Assembly (NCBI RefSeq): GCF_014635245.1
Contig: NZ_BMCP01000005.1
Coordinates: 109,682 to 173,681, forward strand
DNA length: 64,000 nt
From: Agaricicola taiwanensis
GTDB lineage: Bacteria > Pseudomonadota > Alphaproteobacteria > Rhizobiales > Methylopilaceae
Direction: 5' to 3'
A model generated the notes under the pieces. The model was not told where the DNA came from. It searched no databases and saw only the letters and a program-made list of their open reading frames with translations. Shown here one piece after another: positions 25,733 to 34,105 of this stretch. Position 1 is the stretch's first letter. Every line of letters begins with the position of its first letter. The position numbers were made by a program, and so were the translations under genes.

Positions 25733-26281
25733 TCACGCGGCGGCGGGTCCGGGATCGTCGGGGTCGGGGAAGTCCGTTCCGGTTATCTGCTGTTGGGGTT
25801 GCGGCGGACGAAAGGCTATCACCGCTCCGCCGGACGGATAATCCGCCCGCACGGGGCGATCGGCTTCGCCGGGCAGGCAGGCCTTGTCGCGCAGGGCTGT
25901 CTCTGGCTGGAAAGCAACGACCTTGACGAGAATGGGCTCGCGGGTTCCGTCGAAATGTTCCACGGTTAGGATGTCACCCTCCTGAGCACCCAGGAGTGCA
26001 AGGCCCCGAGGCGTCGCCACGGGCAGGGCCTCTCCGGACGGCGCGTGATCTGCCAGTACGATGGTGCGTGTTTCTTCCGTTCCATCCGCGAGCCGGTAGG
26101 TGACACGGCTGTTCAAGGTTACGACACCGGCCGGAATGTCTTCGCGGAACACGACGGTCGCGGACGCCAGCTTGCGCCGCAACAGCGGCACCAGCGGATC
26201 GCTGGCCGGCAGGCGCTCCAGCTTCACCTCGATGAGAGAGTAATCCTTCGTGGTCAATTGGCAGCGGCTATTCTCGAACAT
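25733..26281 (-). CDS. GreA/GreB C-terminal domain protein (Rnk-like)
   Basis: A 182-residue protein. Residues about 60-125 match the GreA/GreB C-terminal FKBP-like domain found in transcript-cleavage factors and the Rnk regulator (VTLNSRVTYRLADGTEETRTIVLAD; VATPRGLALLGAQEGD). The N-terminal part has a short helical region rather than a full coiled coil, so Rnk-like RNA-polymerase binding is more likely than GreA activity. A proline- and aspartate-rich tail (residues 155-182) is unusual. Upstream is a 470-base non-coding stretch with strong hairpins. Confidence 0.75.
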   Translation of the reverse strand: MFENSRCQLTTKDYSLIEVKLERLPASDPLVPLLRRKLASATVVFREDIPAGVVTLNSRVTYRLADGTEETRTIVLADHAPSGEALPVATPRGLALLGAQEGDILTVEHFDGTREPILVKVVAFQPETALRDKACLPGEADRPVRADYPSGGAVIAFRPPQPQQQITGTDFPDPDDPGPAAA

Positions 26282-26355
26282 GGCATATCTCCGCGCGGAA
26301 CCGGAGCTACCGGTCCGTCAGCAAAGGTTGATTCTGAGGGGCGAAGGCCGTTTGT

Positions 26356-26399
26356 CCCCCGTTGCCGGCGATCTGGTGGCGAACCACCGGCAACGGGGG
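26356..26399. repeat. Perfect 13-bp inverted repeat
   Basis: CCCCCGTTGCCGG (26356-26368) pairs perfectly with CCGGCAACGGGGG (26387-26399). It lies in the 474-base gap 26282-26755, upstream of the Rnk-like gene. It would form a very stable hairpin in either transcript; no adjacent T-run marks it as a classical terminator. Confidence 0.6.
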
Positions 26400-26453
26400 G
26401 AAGAGCCTGCGAGAAGGCTGCCTGCGTGGTCGAGGAAACGGCCCCGGATCGTG

Positions 26454-26472
26454 GGACGGAGGCTCCGTCCCG
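26454..26472. repeat. 8-bp hairpin in the same gap
   Basis: GGGACGGA/TCCGTCCC with a three-base loop, about 55 bases from the preceding inverted repeat. Apart from these two hairpins nothing codable was recognised in the 26282-26755 gap. Confidence 0.45.
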
Positions 26473-26755
26473 CTCCGTCCGGAGGGCAGTTCCACAGGGC
26501 GATGTTGCGCATGGTCAGGCTGCTGACTGAGCTAACCGCCCGGCAGCGGTCATTGCGATTTTCTGCATTTCTGAACCTGTGTGATTGACGTGTTCCGCCG
26601 CGGCCATGGCATGCGGCACCGGCCGCGCACGGACGAGCGGTCCTGCAAGGGGTTCACTGCGCTCTGTTGAGAGGTTTGCCCCCAAGCCCGGGGGCACACA
26701 TGGCCGAGCCGGGGGCTACAGTCCCGCGATCGGGTCTCCCCGGCGGGAAAGCGTG

Positions 26756-26878
26756 ATGCGAAAAACCGTCAAGATCATCATAGCCTCAGCTTGCCTCTTT
26801 GCGGGGGGATGTCAAGAGCACGCTGGAGGACGCAAGGAGGGCCGCTTGGCGTCCAAGCGGCTTTCATGTCCCGTCTGA
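26756..26878 (+). CDS. Possible small lipoprotein
   Basis: A 40-residue reading frame beginning MRKTVKIIIASACLFAGGC, which reads as a basic n-region, hydrophobic core and lipobox (FAGGC), followed by a short basic tail. The ribosome-binding site is weak (CGGGAAAG). Its end overlaps the stop of the convergent hydrolase gene by 15 bases. It could be an entericidin-like small lipoprotein or a chance frame. Confidence 0.3.
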   Translation: MRKTVKIIIASACLFAGGCQEHAGGRKEGRLASKRLSCPV

Positions 26879-27661
26879 GGCCATGAACTCCAGCACCTGC
26901 CCGGCGCATTCCTGTGGCCTCACGACCGCGACGTGATAGGCCTTGCCCGGCATGACCACCAGCCGGGAGTTCGGGATCTTCTCCTGGTAGCCGCGCGCGG
27001 TCTCGACCGACTGCAGGCCGCTTTCCTCGGTGGTGATGACAAGGGTCGGCGCGGTGATCGCCCGCAGTTCCTTGTCGAGTTCTTGCATCTTGGCGCGCCA
27101 GCCCGATGCGCCCATGGTGGGACGCGCGTCCGATTTTCCCATCAGCTGATGCGTCCACCAGTCCACCTGCGCGTCGGAGGCCTCGGGGCCGAGGCGCGAG
27201 CGCTGGGTTTCGCCCGCCCAACCCGCGACTCCGATTTCGCTGACACGCTTGGGGAAGGCGCCCACGCCATCGCCCTTGTGCGGAGCGCCAAGAAGAGACA
27301 GCGAGCGAAGGCGTTTGCCAGCCTTGGAAGCCAGCACCATGGAAACCGTGCCGCCATATTTGGCGCCGACCACATGGAAGCGCTCGACGCCGAGCTTGTC
27401 CATCAGCGCGATCAGGTCGTCGGCCAGCTCTCCCGCCGACCAGCTGTAGGTCTCGGGAACGGGAGAACGGCCGAAACCGGGAAGGTCCGGTCTCAGCATG
27501 CGATAATGGGCGGAGAGCGGAGGCACCCATTCGGTCCAGGCGACGCCGGATTCGGCGATGCCGTGGATCATGAGCACCGTCTCGCATTCCCGCCAGGGCG
27601 CGACGAAGCAATGATCCTCATAGTGGATGTCGACGCCATCGCGAATGTGGATCATCGGCAT
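26864..27661 (-). CDS. Alpha/beta hydrolase-fold protein with lysine at the nucleophile position
   Basis: A 265-residue alpha/beta hydrolase. The oxyanion motif HGIAESGVAWTEW, the LRPDLPGFGRSP segment and the C-terminal histidine (GKAYHVAVVRP) are in place, but the nucleophile elbow reads V-V-G-A-K-Y-G-G: lysine 101 replaces the usual serine, and the acid strand reads TEESGL. Ordinary serine hydrolase chemistry is therefore unlikely; a lyase, decarboxylase, or non-catalytic role is possible. It is the last gene of the tctC-tctB-tctA operon, 36 bases after tctA, so it probably handles the imported carboxylate or its ester. Confidence 0.8.
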   Translation of the reverse strand: MPMIHIRDGVDIHYEDHCFVAPWRECETVLMIHGIAESGVAWTEWVPPLSAHYRMLRPDLPGFGRSPVPETYSWSAGELADDLIALMDKLGVERFHVVGAKYGGTVSMVLASKAGKRLRSLSLLGAPHKGDGVGAFPKRVSEIGVAGWAGETQRSRLGPEASDAQVDWWTHQLMGKSDARPTMGASGWRAKMQELDKELRAITAPTLVITTEESGLQSVETARGYQEKIPNSRLVVMPGKAYHVAVVRPQECAGQVLEFMASDGT

Positions 27662-27697
27662 GTTCAGTCCTTTCGAAAGCGGGGATAGCGCGGTCGT

Positions 27698-29206
27698 TCA
27701 GGCGGACTCGTCGATGGCGAGGTCCTTCTTTCGGCGAATGGAGGGAGTGATCATGGCGACGATCACCACGGCCGAGACCAGCAGGAAGCCGGCGCTGATC
27801 GGGTTGGAGATGAAGGTGCCGGGATCGCCGCGCGACAGCAGCATCGCGCGGCGGAAGTTTTCCTCCAGCATGGGGCCGAGAATGAAGCCCAGCACAAAGG
27901 GCGCGGGCTCACAGGAGAGCTTCATGAAGACATAGCCGAGCACGCCGAACAGGGCGGCAAGGAGGACGTCCGTCGTGCTGTTGTTGATGGAGAATATGCC
28001 GATGCAGGAAAGCACGAGAATGCCCGGGTAAAGCCAGCGGTAGGGGATCTTCAGCATGCGGGTCCACAGCCCGATCAGCGGCAGGTTCAAGACGACGAGC
28101 AAGGCGTTGCCGATCCACATGCTGGCGATCAACCCCCAGAACAGGCGGGGGTGATCGGTCATGATCTGCGGTCCGGGCGCGATGCCCTGGATCATCAGCG
28201 CGCCCAGCATGAGCGCCATGGTCGCGCTGCCGGGAATGCCGAGCGTGAGCGTGGGTATGAAGGCGGTCTGCGCGGCGGCGTTGTTGGCGGCCTCGGGCGC
28301 CGCGACGCCTTCGACGGCGCCCTGTCCGAAGGCCTCGGGGCGGCGGCTGACCTTCTTCTCGAACATATAGGCGGCGAAGGAGGAGATGGTCTGGCCCGCG
28401 CCGGGAAGGATGCCGAAGAAGGCGCCGATGCCGGTGCCGCGCAGGATGGCGCCGATGGACCGGCGCATGTCCTCGCGCGTCGGCATCAGGCTGGAGACCT
28501 TGTTGACGAAGACCTCGCGCTGGCGGTCGTGCTCGAGGTTTGAGATGATCTCGGCGAAGGCGAAGAAGCCCATGGCGACGACGGCGAATTCGACCCCATC
28601 GGCAAGACCGGTGATGTTGAAGGTGTAGCGCAGCGCGCCGGAGTTCACGTCCATGCCGATCAGCCCGAACATGACGCCCAGCAGCGCCATGCCGATGCCC
28701 TGAAGGACCGAGCCGCGCACGAGCGAGGCTGTCAGAATGAGGGCCATGAGCATGAGCGAGAAATATTCCGGCGCGCCGAACTGCAGCGCCAGACGCGTGA
28801 TCGGGGGCCCGAACAGGGCAATCAGGATCGTTCCGATGCAGCCGGCGATGAAGGAGCCGACGGCCGCGATGGCCAGTGCGGAGCCAGCGCGCCCCTGCCG
28901 CGCCATCTGATAGCCGTCGATGCAGGTGACGACGGACGAACTTTCGCCCGGCAGGTTGACGAGAATGGCGGTGGTGGAACCGCCATAGGCCGCGCCGTAG
29001 TAGATGCCGGCGAGCATGATCATCGCCCCCTCCGGCGGAAGGCTGAAGGTGAGCGGCAACAGCAGGGCGATGGTGACCAGCGGGCCGACGCCGGGCAGGA
29101 CGCCGATGAAGGTGCCGAGCGTCACCCCGACAAAGCAGAACAGCAGGTTGTCGAAGCTGAAGGCGACGCCGAAGCCGAGCGAAAGGTTTCCGAAGAGATC
29201 CATCAC
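27698..29206 (-). CDS. tctA: TTT transporter large permease subunit
   Basis: A 502-residue TctA-family membrane protein with about twelve transmembrane segments. Family motifs include VTLGTFIGVLPGVGPLVTIALLLP near the N-terminus, YYGAAYGGSTTAILVNLPGE and GILPGAGQTISSF. With TctB and a periplasmic TctC protein it drives sodium- or proton-coupled carboxylate uptake through the inner membrane. Its start overlaps the tctB stop by four bases. Confidence 0.95.
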   Translation of the reverse strand: MMDLFGNLSLGFGVAFSFDNLLFCFVGVTLGTFIGVLPGVGPLVTIALLLPLTFSLPPEGAMIMLAGIYYGAAYGGSTTAILVNLPGESSSVVTCIDGYQMARQGRAGSALAIAAVGSFIAGCIGTILIALFGPPITRLALQFGAPEYFSLMLMALILTASLVRGSVLQGIGMALLGVMFGLIGMDVNSGALRYTFNITGLADGVEFAVVAMGFFAFAEIISNLEHDRQREVFVNKVSSLMPTREDMRRSIGAILRGTGIGAFFGILPGAGQTISSFAAYMFEKKVSRRPEAFGQGAVEGVAAPEAANNAAAQTAFIPTLTLGIPGSATMALMLGALMIQGIAPGPQIMTDHPRLFWGLIASMWIGNALLVVLNLPLIGLWTRMLKIPYRWLYPGILVLSCIGIFSINNSTTDVLLAALFGVLGYVFMKLSCEPAPFVLGFILGPMLEENFRRAMLLSRGDPGTFISNPISAGFLLVSAVVIVAMITPSIRRKKDLAIDESA

Positions 29207-29646
29207 TGTGCCCAGATCTCAAGGGGAATGCGCAGGCCGTAGATGAAGACGATGATCGGCAGCACCGTGAGGACCACGAGCATGAGAATGAACTCGATCG
29301 GTCCGCCCTCGCGGCCGGCCATGCGGCCGAAGACGAGCAGGGCGGCGATGGCGGGGGCGAGGCCCCAGGACCGGATCAGCAGGCCGAAGGCCACCACGCC
29401 GGCAAGGATCAGCACCATGGGCCGCAGATGCAGGCGTTCGGCAGGTTCCGATCCCTCCGGAGAGAGATAGGCCCTGATCGCCATAACGAGGCCGATCGCC
29501 ATCACGACCACTCCCAGCAGGGCCGGGAAGTAGCCCGGCCCCATCTGCGTCGCAGTGCCCATCCGGTAGGTGAAGGCGATGGCGGCAGCGCCGCCGCCGA
29601 ACACCATGAACAGCAGACCGGCGAGAAAGCCCTTCGTCACGTACAT
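29203..29646 (-). CDS. tctB: TTT transporter small permease subunit
   Basis: A 147-residue TctB-family protein with four hydrophobic segments (GFLAGLLFMVFGGGAAAIAF; YFPALLGVVVMAIGLVMAI; VLILAGVVAFGLLI; LVVLTVLPIIVFIYGLRI). The MGTATQMGPGYFP motif is characteristic. It lies between tctC (42-base gap) and tctA (4-base overlap) in the usual order. Confidence 0.93.
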   Translation of the reverse strand: MYVTKGFLAGLLFMVFGGGAAAIAFTYRMGTATQMGPGYFPALLGVVVMAIGLVMAIRAYLSPEGSEPAERLHLRPMVLILAGVVAFGLLIRSWGLAPAIAALLVFGRMAGREGGPIEFILMLVVLTVLPIIVFIYGLRIPLEIWAQ

Positions 29647-29688
29647 AGGGTCCTCATGAACTCGCGAGAGGGATGACCGCGCCTTGCG

Positions 29689-30690
29689 CTATTTCTGCGC
29701 GAGACCGAGGGACTTGATGAGGGCACCGTATTTCTCGTAATCGCCGGTGATGCGCTTCATGAAGGCATCCGGCGTGCTGCCCACCACCGTCTGGCCGCCC
29801 TGTTCGATGGACTTGATGACCTGGGGGTTCTTCAGCGTCTTGGCGATCGCCGCATGCAGCGTCTCCATGACATCATCCGGCGTGCCGGCAGGCGCAAGCA
29901 GGCCGACCCATGAGCTCATCTCGTAGCCCGCGACCCCTGATTCAGCGACCGTCGGCACATCGGGAACGCTGCTGATGCGCTCCGACGAGGTAACGGCCAG
30001 CGGCTTCAAGCTCTTGGCCGTGATGTGCGGCGTCAGCGCGGGAATGGCGCCGGCGAGCAGGCTGACCTCGTTGGATATGACCGCCGGAATGGCCGCGCCC
30101 GTGCCCTGATAGGGAATGGCGGCGATGTCGATCCCGGCCATCTCCTTCAGCAGTTCCATGGCCAGATGGTTGGGCCCGCCGATTCCGGAATGACCGTAGC
30201 TGTATTTCCCAGGGTTCTTCTTGGCGAGCGCGATGAAATCGGCCAGCGTGTCGGCCTCCAGCGAGGCGTTGGCGACGATCACCGGAGCGAAACCGACCAC
30301 TTGTGAGATGGGTGCGAAGTCCTTCAGGGGATCGTAGGGCAGCGCTTCTCCCATATGGGGGGTGATGACAAGGGCGCCTTCCGTGGACATCAGGATGGTG
30401 TGACCGTCCGGCTTGGCCTTGGCGACCGAATCCGCACCCACCCGTCCCTGTGCGCCCGGGCGGTTCTCGACGATGACGGGCTGGCCGAGTTCCTGCTGCA
30501 GGTGTGGGGCCAGAACCCGCGCGAGAAGATCGGCGGCACCACCCGGAGGAAAGCCGACGATAACCCGGATGGGCTGGTTGGGGTAGGTCTGGGCCGAGGC
30601 AGCGGTTCCGGCGCCAAGACCGATGATCGCGCTGAGAGCTGCAAGGGCAAAGGTTCGGGCGCAGGCCGCCCCGAAGGCACCGTTCTTCAT
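29689..30690 (-). CDS. tctC: TTT transporter substrate-binding protein
   Basis: A 333-residue Bug/TctC periplasmic binding protein with signal peptide (FALAALSAIIGLGAGTAASA). YPNQPIRVIVGFPPGGAADLLAR and VIVENRPGAQGRVGAD are family hallmarks. It is first in the tctCBA-hydrolase operon. About 100 bases upstream is a direct-repeat element shared with the promoter region of the PrpD pair, probably the binding site of the adjacent response regulator. Confidence 0.93.
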   Translation of the reverse strand: MKNGAFGAACARTFALAALSAIIGLGAGTAASAQTYPNQPIRVIVGFPPGGAADLLARVLAPHLQQELGQPVIVENRPGAQGRVGADSVAKAKPDGHTILMSTEGALVITPHMGEALPYDPLKDFAPISQVVGFAPVIVANASLEADTLADFIALAKKNPGKYSYGHSGIGGPNHLAMELLKEMAGIDIAAIPYQGTGAAIPAVISNEVSLLAGAIPALTPHITAKSLKPLAVTSSERISSVPDVPTVAESGVAGYEMSSWVGLLAPAGTPDDVMETLHAAIAKTLKNPQVIKSIEQGGQTVVGSTPDAFMKRITGDYEKYGALIKSLGLAQK

Positions 30691-30790
30691 GTGATAGTCC
30701 TCCCATATGATCGGTCATGCCGATCGCTTGCGGGCTCTTTCCGGCTATCGGTTGCCGGTTCGGCTCGCTTGACGGTCAGTGTGCCGCAGC

Positions 30791-30811
30791 AAGCTTGCAC
30801 GAAGCTTTCGC
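30791..30811 (-). promoter_or_regulatory. Candidate TctD box upstream of tctCBA
   Basis: AAGCTT-N5-AAGCTT-TCGC on the plus strand: two identical hexamers starting 11 bases apart, one helical turn, as OmpR-type regulators prefer. The same 21-base element occurs at 37006-37026 with two mismatches and in the same orientation relative to its gene. The edge is 101 bases from the tctC start. Confidence 0.6.
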
Positions 30812-30827
30812 TGCACTGCGGGCCTTG

Positions 30828-32273
30828 TCAGACCGCGTGCTCCGCCTGCGCCCGCGCAGAGGAGGCGCGGCTTTTCCTGTGCTGAAGCGGCGGAACGCCC
30901 CTGTTGGGCAGCCGCACCGTGACGGTCAGCCCCGTGCCCTCATCGGGCGCGGAGAGGGTCACATCGCCGCCGTGGGCCTCGGCGATCTGGCGGACGACGG
31001 CCAGGCCGAGGCCGCAGCTGTTGCCGCCATCGTTGTTGATGGTGGCAAAGCGGCGGAACACCAGCTCACGATGCTCGGGCGCGATGCCGGGGCCGTTGTC
31101 CATGACCTCCAGCACCGCCCATTTTTCCCGGCGGGAGGTGCGCAGGGTGACCCTGCCGCCCGGGCCGCCGTAATGGACGGCGTTGTCGATGAGATTGCCC
31201 ACGAGTTCGGCGATGAGAACCTGATCGGCCATGAGCCGGACCGGCTGTTCATCGATCTCCACGCCCAGATCCACCTCGCGGCTCATGGCCGAGGGAACAC
31301 GCTCGGCGGTGACGCGGGACACCACATCCGACAGGTCGATCACGGCCTTGGGCATATTGGCCCGCGCGTCGATGCTGAGGAGAGCCAGCAACTGATGCGT
31401 CAAGCGCGAGGTCTGTTCAATGGTGGCGCGGATGCGGCGGAGGATTTCATGCGTGTCCTCCCGCGTTGGCTGGCGCAGCGCGAGGTCGGTGTTCGCCCTC
31501 AGGATCGCCAGCGGCGTCTTGAGCTGATGCGAGGCGTCGGCGATGAACTGTTCCTGGATTTCCACCTCACGGGCCGTCCGCTGCAACAGGTCATTGATGG
31601 CGCGGATGAGCGGGCGGACCTCGCTGGGGATGTCCTGCTCGCTGATCGGGGTGCGGTCCCGCTCGCTCCGGTTCTTGATCTGGCGCCCTGTTTCAACGAG
31701 GGGGCGCAGCGACCTGTGGACGCCCCACCAGATCACGCCCGCGGCCAGAAGCGCGAGCGGCAGTTGCTGGAGGAGGGTGGTCAGGACAATCCGGTGGGAG
31801 AGGATCTCGCGTTCAGATCGGGGCTCGCCGACCTGTACCAGCACGAGCCCCCTTTCCTCCGGCGTCGCGACAGGGATATAGGTGGCGACCCACCGCAGGT
31901 TGATGCCGCGATAGACGGCATCGAAGTATTGCGGCCGGTGCGAGACGCGGCTGGGCGGTTCGGGTGCGTCCTTGAACCCGGCGAGCACACGCCCCTCCGG
32001 CGACCTCACCCGGTGGAAGATCTGCCGGCCCCGTGTGGATCCCAGCATCTCCAGCGCTACGGCCGGGACCACGACATCAAGCGTTCCGTTGCGCGACACC
32101 AGCCCGTTGGCGATGGAGCGGGCCGAGCCGAACAGCGCGCTATCATAGGCGGTGTCGGCGAAATGGAGCGCGCTGGAGACACTGACCACGAGATTGATCG
32201 ACAGGACAAGGCCGGTGGCAAGCAAGAGCCAGGAGAGCAGCCTGCTTTTCAGGCTGGTCAGGCGCCGCTTCAA
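30828..32273 (-). CDS. tctE: Sensor histidine kinase, TctE family
   Basis: A 481-residue membrane kinase. A first transmembrane helix (LLSWLLLATGLVLSINLVV) and a second (LPLALLAAGVIWWG, about 171-184) enclose a periplasmic sensor domain of about 135 residues. HAMP-like linker, HisKA with ADASHQLKTPLA (His 249) and an HATPase domain (VMDNGPGIAPEHRE; GLGLAVVRQIAEAHGG) follow. TctE kinases sense external tricarboxylates. Its ATG overlaps the tctD stop by four bases. Confidence 0.92.
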   Translation of the reverse strand: MKRRLTSLKSRLLSWLLLATGLVLSINLVVSVSSALHFADTAYDSALFGSARSIANGLVSRNGTLDVVVPAVALEMLGSTRGRQIFHRVRSPEGRVLAGFKDAPEPPSRVSHRPQYFDAVYRGINLRWVATYIPVATPEERGLVLVQVGEPRSEREILSHRIVLTTLLQQLPLALLAAGVIWWGVHRSLRPLVETGRQIKNRSERDRTPISEQDIPSEVRPLIRAINDLLQRTAREVEIQEQFIADASHQLKTPLAILRANTDLALRQPTREDTHEILRRIRATIEQTSRLTHQLLALLSIDARANMPKAVIDLSDVVSRVTAERVPSAMSREVDLGVEIDEQPVRLMADQVLIAELVGNLIDNAVHYGGPGGRVTLRTSRREKWAVLEVMDNGPGIAPEHRELVFRRFATINNDGGNSCGLGLAVVRQIAEAHGGDVTLSAPDEGTGLTVTVRLPNRGVPPLQHRKSRASSARAQAEHAV

Positions 32274-32941
32274 TGCATGCTCTCGTCGATCATATAGCCG
32301 AGGCCGCGGATGGTATGGATGCTGAGCCCCGCCGTCTCCAGCTTGCGCCTGAGCCGGTGGATATAGATCTCGATGACCGACGGGCCGGCCAGGTCGTCGC
32401 AGTCGTAGATCCGGTCGAACAGGCTCTGCTTGCTCACAACGCGGCCGATGCGCATCAGCAGCAGTTCCAGGACCGCGAGTTCCTTGGACGGCATGATCAG
32501 GGGCTTGCCGTGAAGTGTCGTGACCCGGTCGACCGTGTCGAAGGTGAGCGCGCCAAGCTGGATGACCGAGGAGTTGCCGAACATCCCCCGCCGCAGCAGG
32601 GCGCGCACGCGCGCTTCCAGCTCCGGCGTCTCGAAGGGCTTGCCGACAAAATCATCGGCCCCGAGGTTGAGCCCTTTCACCCGCTGGTCCAGCGTGTCGT
32701 GAACGGAGAGGATGAGGACCGGGACGCGGGATTTGCGCATGCGCATGCGGGTCAGCACTTCAAAACCGTCCAGCTCCGGAAGCTGGAGGTCGAGGATGAC
32801 CAGATCGTAGGGGGTGCATTGCTCCAGATGATTGGCATCGGCGCCGGTGGATGCGATATCGACGGTGTAGCCACTCTGGAGCAAGACACCTTCGAGGGCC
32901 TGCGCCAGCATCCGGTTGTCTTCGGCAATCAGCAGACGCAT
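32270..32941 (-). CDS. tctD: Response regulator, OmpR/TctD family
   Basis: A 223-residue OmpR-type response regulator. The receiver has the acidic pocket IAEDN, phospho-acceptor Asp51 in VILDLQLPE and Lys near 101 in FVGKPFE. The C-terminal winged helix (PSKELAVLELLLMRIGRVVSKQ ... IEIYIHRLRRKLE) binds direct repeats. It is coupled to tctE and lies between the tctCBA operon and a second tctC gene. The 21-base direct-repeat elements at 30791 and 37006 are its likely targets. Confidence 0.93.
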   Translation of the reverse strand: MRLLIAEDNRMLAQALEGVLLQSGYTVDIASTGADANHLEQCTPYDLVILDLQLPELDGFEVLTRMRMRKSRVPVLILSVHDTLDQRVKGLNLGADDFVGKPFETPELEARVRALLRRGMFGNSSVIQLGALTFDTVDRVTTLHGKPLIMPSKELAVLELLLMRIGRVVSKQSLFDRIYDCDDLAGPSVIEIYIHRLRRKLETAGLSIHTIRGLGYMIDESMH

Positions 32942-33046
32942 GGCAGCAGCCTCGCGTGATCATCGATCGTACGGTTAACGAGTATGCGATCACGCGGCGG
33001 ACTGCACAAGCACGTGCAGAGAAGCCGCCGCGTGACTGATCAGCGG

Positions 33047-34039
33047 CTAGTTGGCCGTGATGCCGGCGGTTTTCGCCACCCGCTCCCATTTCTCGATCTC
33101 GGCCGCAACATAGCTGGTGAAATCCTCCGCGGATTTGGCGCTCGCCGTCATACCCTGCGCCGTGAGCTGGTCCTGAAGGCCCTTGTCCTTCAGCGTTTCG
33201 CCCACCGCCGCGTTCAGCTTGTCGATGATCGGTTTTGGCGTGCCTGCGGGCGCGAAGATGCCATACCAGTTGTTGACCTCGTAGCCGGGAACGCCCGCCT
33301 CGGCCATGGTCGGCACATCAGGAAGGCTCTCCAGGCGCTCTGTCGTCGTCACGGCCATGGCGCGCATCTGCCCGGACTTGATGAGCTGGAGGGTCTGCGG
33401 CACGCCGGCGAAGGCCAGCTGCACCCGGCCGGCGATCACGTCGGGCATACCCTCGGCGCCCTTGTAGGGAACATGCTGGAGCTTGATCCCGGCCATGGAG
33501 TTGAGCAGCTCGCCGGAGAAATGCAGCAGGCTGCCGACGCCTGACGTGGCATAACCGAGTTCCCCGGGCTTCTGCTTGGCCAGCGCGATCAGGCTCTTGA
33601 TGTCCTTGGCGGGCAGATCGTTGTTGGCCACCATGACCACCGGCGTCGAGGCGATCTGGGCAACACCGGTGATGTCCTTGACTGCGTCATATTTCAGGTC
33701 CGGAGCAAGCACCGCCGAGGCGGTGAAGCTGGCGCTGTCGAACAGCAGCGTGTAGCCGTCCGCCTCGGATTCCGCGAGCAGCGTGCGCCCGAGCTGGCCG
33801 CCCGCGCCGGGCCGGTTCTCGACCACGAAGGACTGGCCGAGGATCTTGGCCAGCGGTTCGGCCAGGAGCCGTGCCACGGTGTCCGACCCGCCGCCGGGGC
33901 TGAAACCGACGATGATGCGCACCGGTTTGGTTGGATAGGACGCCTCACCTGACTGCGCCAAGGCGGGCGATGACAGCCCCCAGAGGCCCAGCAAGCCGGC
34001 CGCAAGGAGCGCGTTTATGCCTGTTCTGCGTGTGTGCAT
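33047..34039 (-). CDS. Second TTT substrate-binding protein of the locus
   Basis: A 330-residue Bug/TctC protein with signal peptide (INALLAAGLLGLWGLSSPALA). YPTKPVRIIVGFSPGGGSDTVAR and VVENRPGAGGQLGR mark the family. It follows the PrpD pair on the same strand with a 66-base gap. It is clearly a paralogue of the binding protein at 29.7-30.7 kb, so the single TctAB pair may be served by two receptors with different ligands, or this one may feed TctE sensing. Confidence 0.92.
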   Translation of the reverse strand: MHTRRTGINALLAAGLLGLWGLSSPALAQSGEASYPTKPVRIIVGFSPGGGSDTVARLLAEPLAKILGQSFVVENRPGAGGQLGRTLLAESEADGYTLLFDSASFTASAVLAPDLKYDAVKDITGVAQIASTPVVMVANNDLPAKDIKSLIALAKQKPGELGYATSGVGSLLHFSGELLNSMAGIKLQHVPYKGAEGMPDVIAGRVQLAFAGVPQTLQLIKSGQMRAMAVTTTERLESLPDVPTMAEAGVPGYEVNNWYGIFAPAGTPKPIIDKLNAAVGETLKDKGLQDQLTAQGMTASAKSAEDFTSYVAAEIEKWERVAKTAGITAN

Positions 34040-34105
34040 TGGTTCCTCCAGAGATTATGTGACCGGCTTTCGCGGTCTTGATTGGCGCATGCATGCGCTA
34101 TGCAT

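Noticed and set aside
27909..29222. 437-codon frame parallel to tctA
   Set aside because: Same strand as tctA in another frame, composed of Arg/His-rich low-complexity sequence; tctA motifs are unambiguous.
30717..32297. 526-codon frame opposite tctE
   Set aside because: Antisense to a complete histidine kinase and overlaps the candidate TctD box; no recognisable domain.
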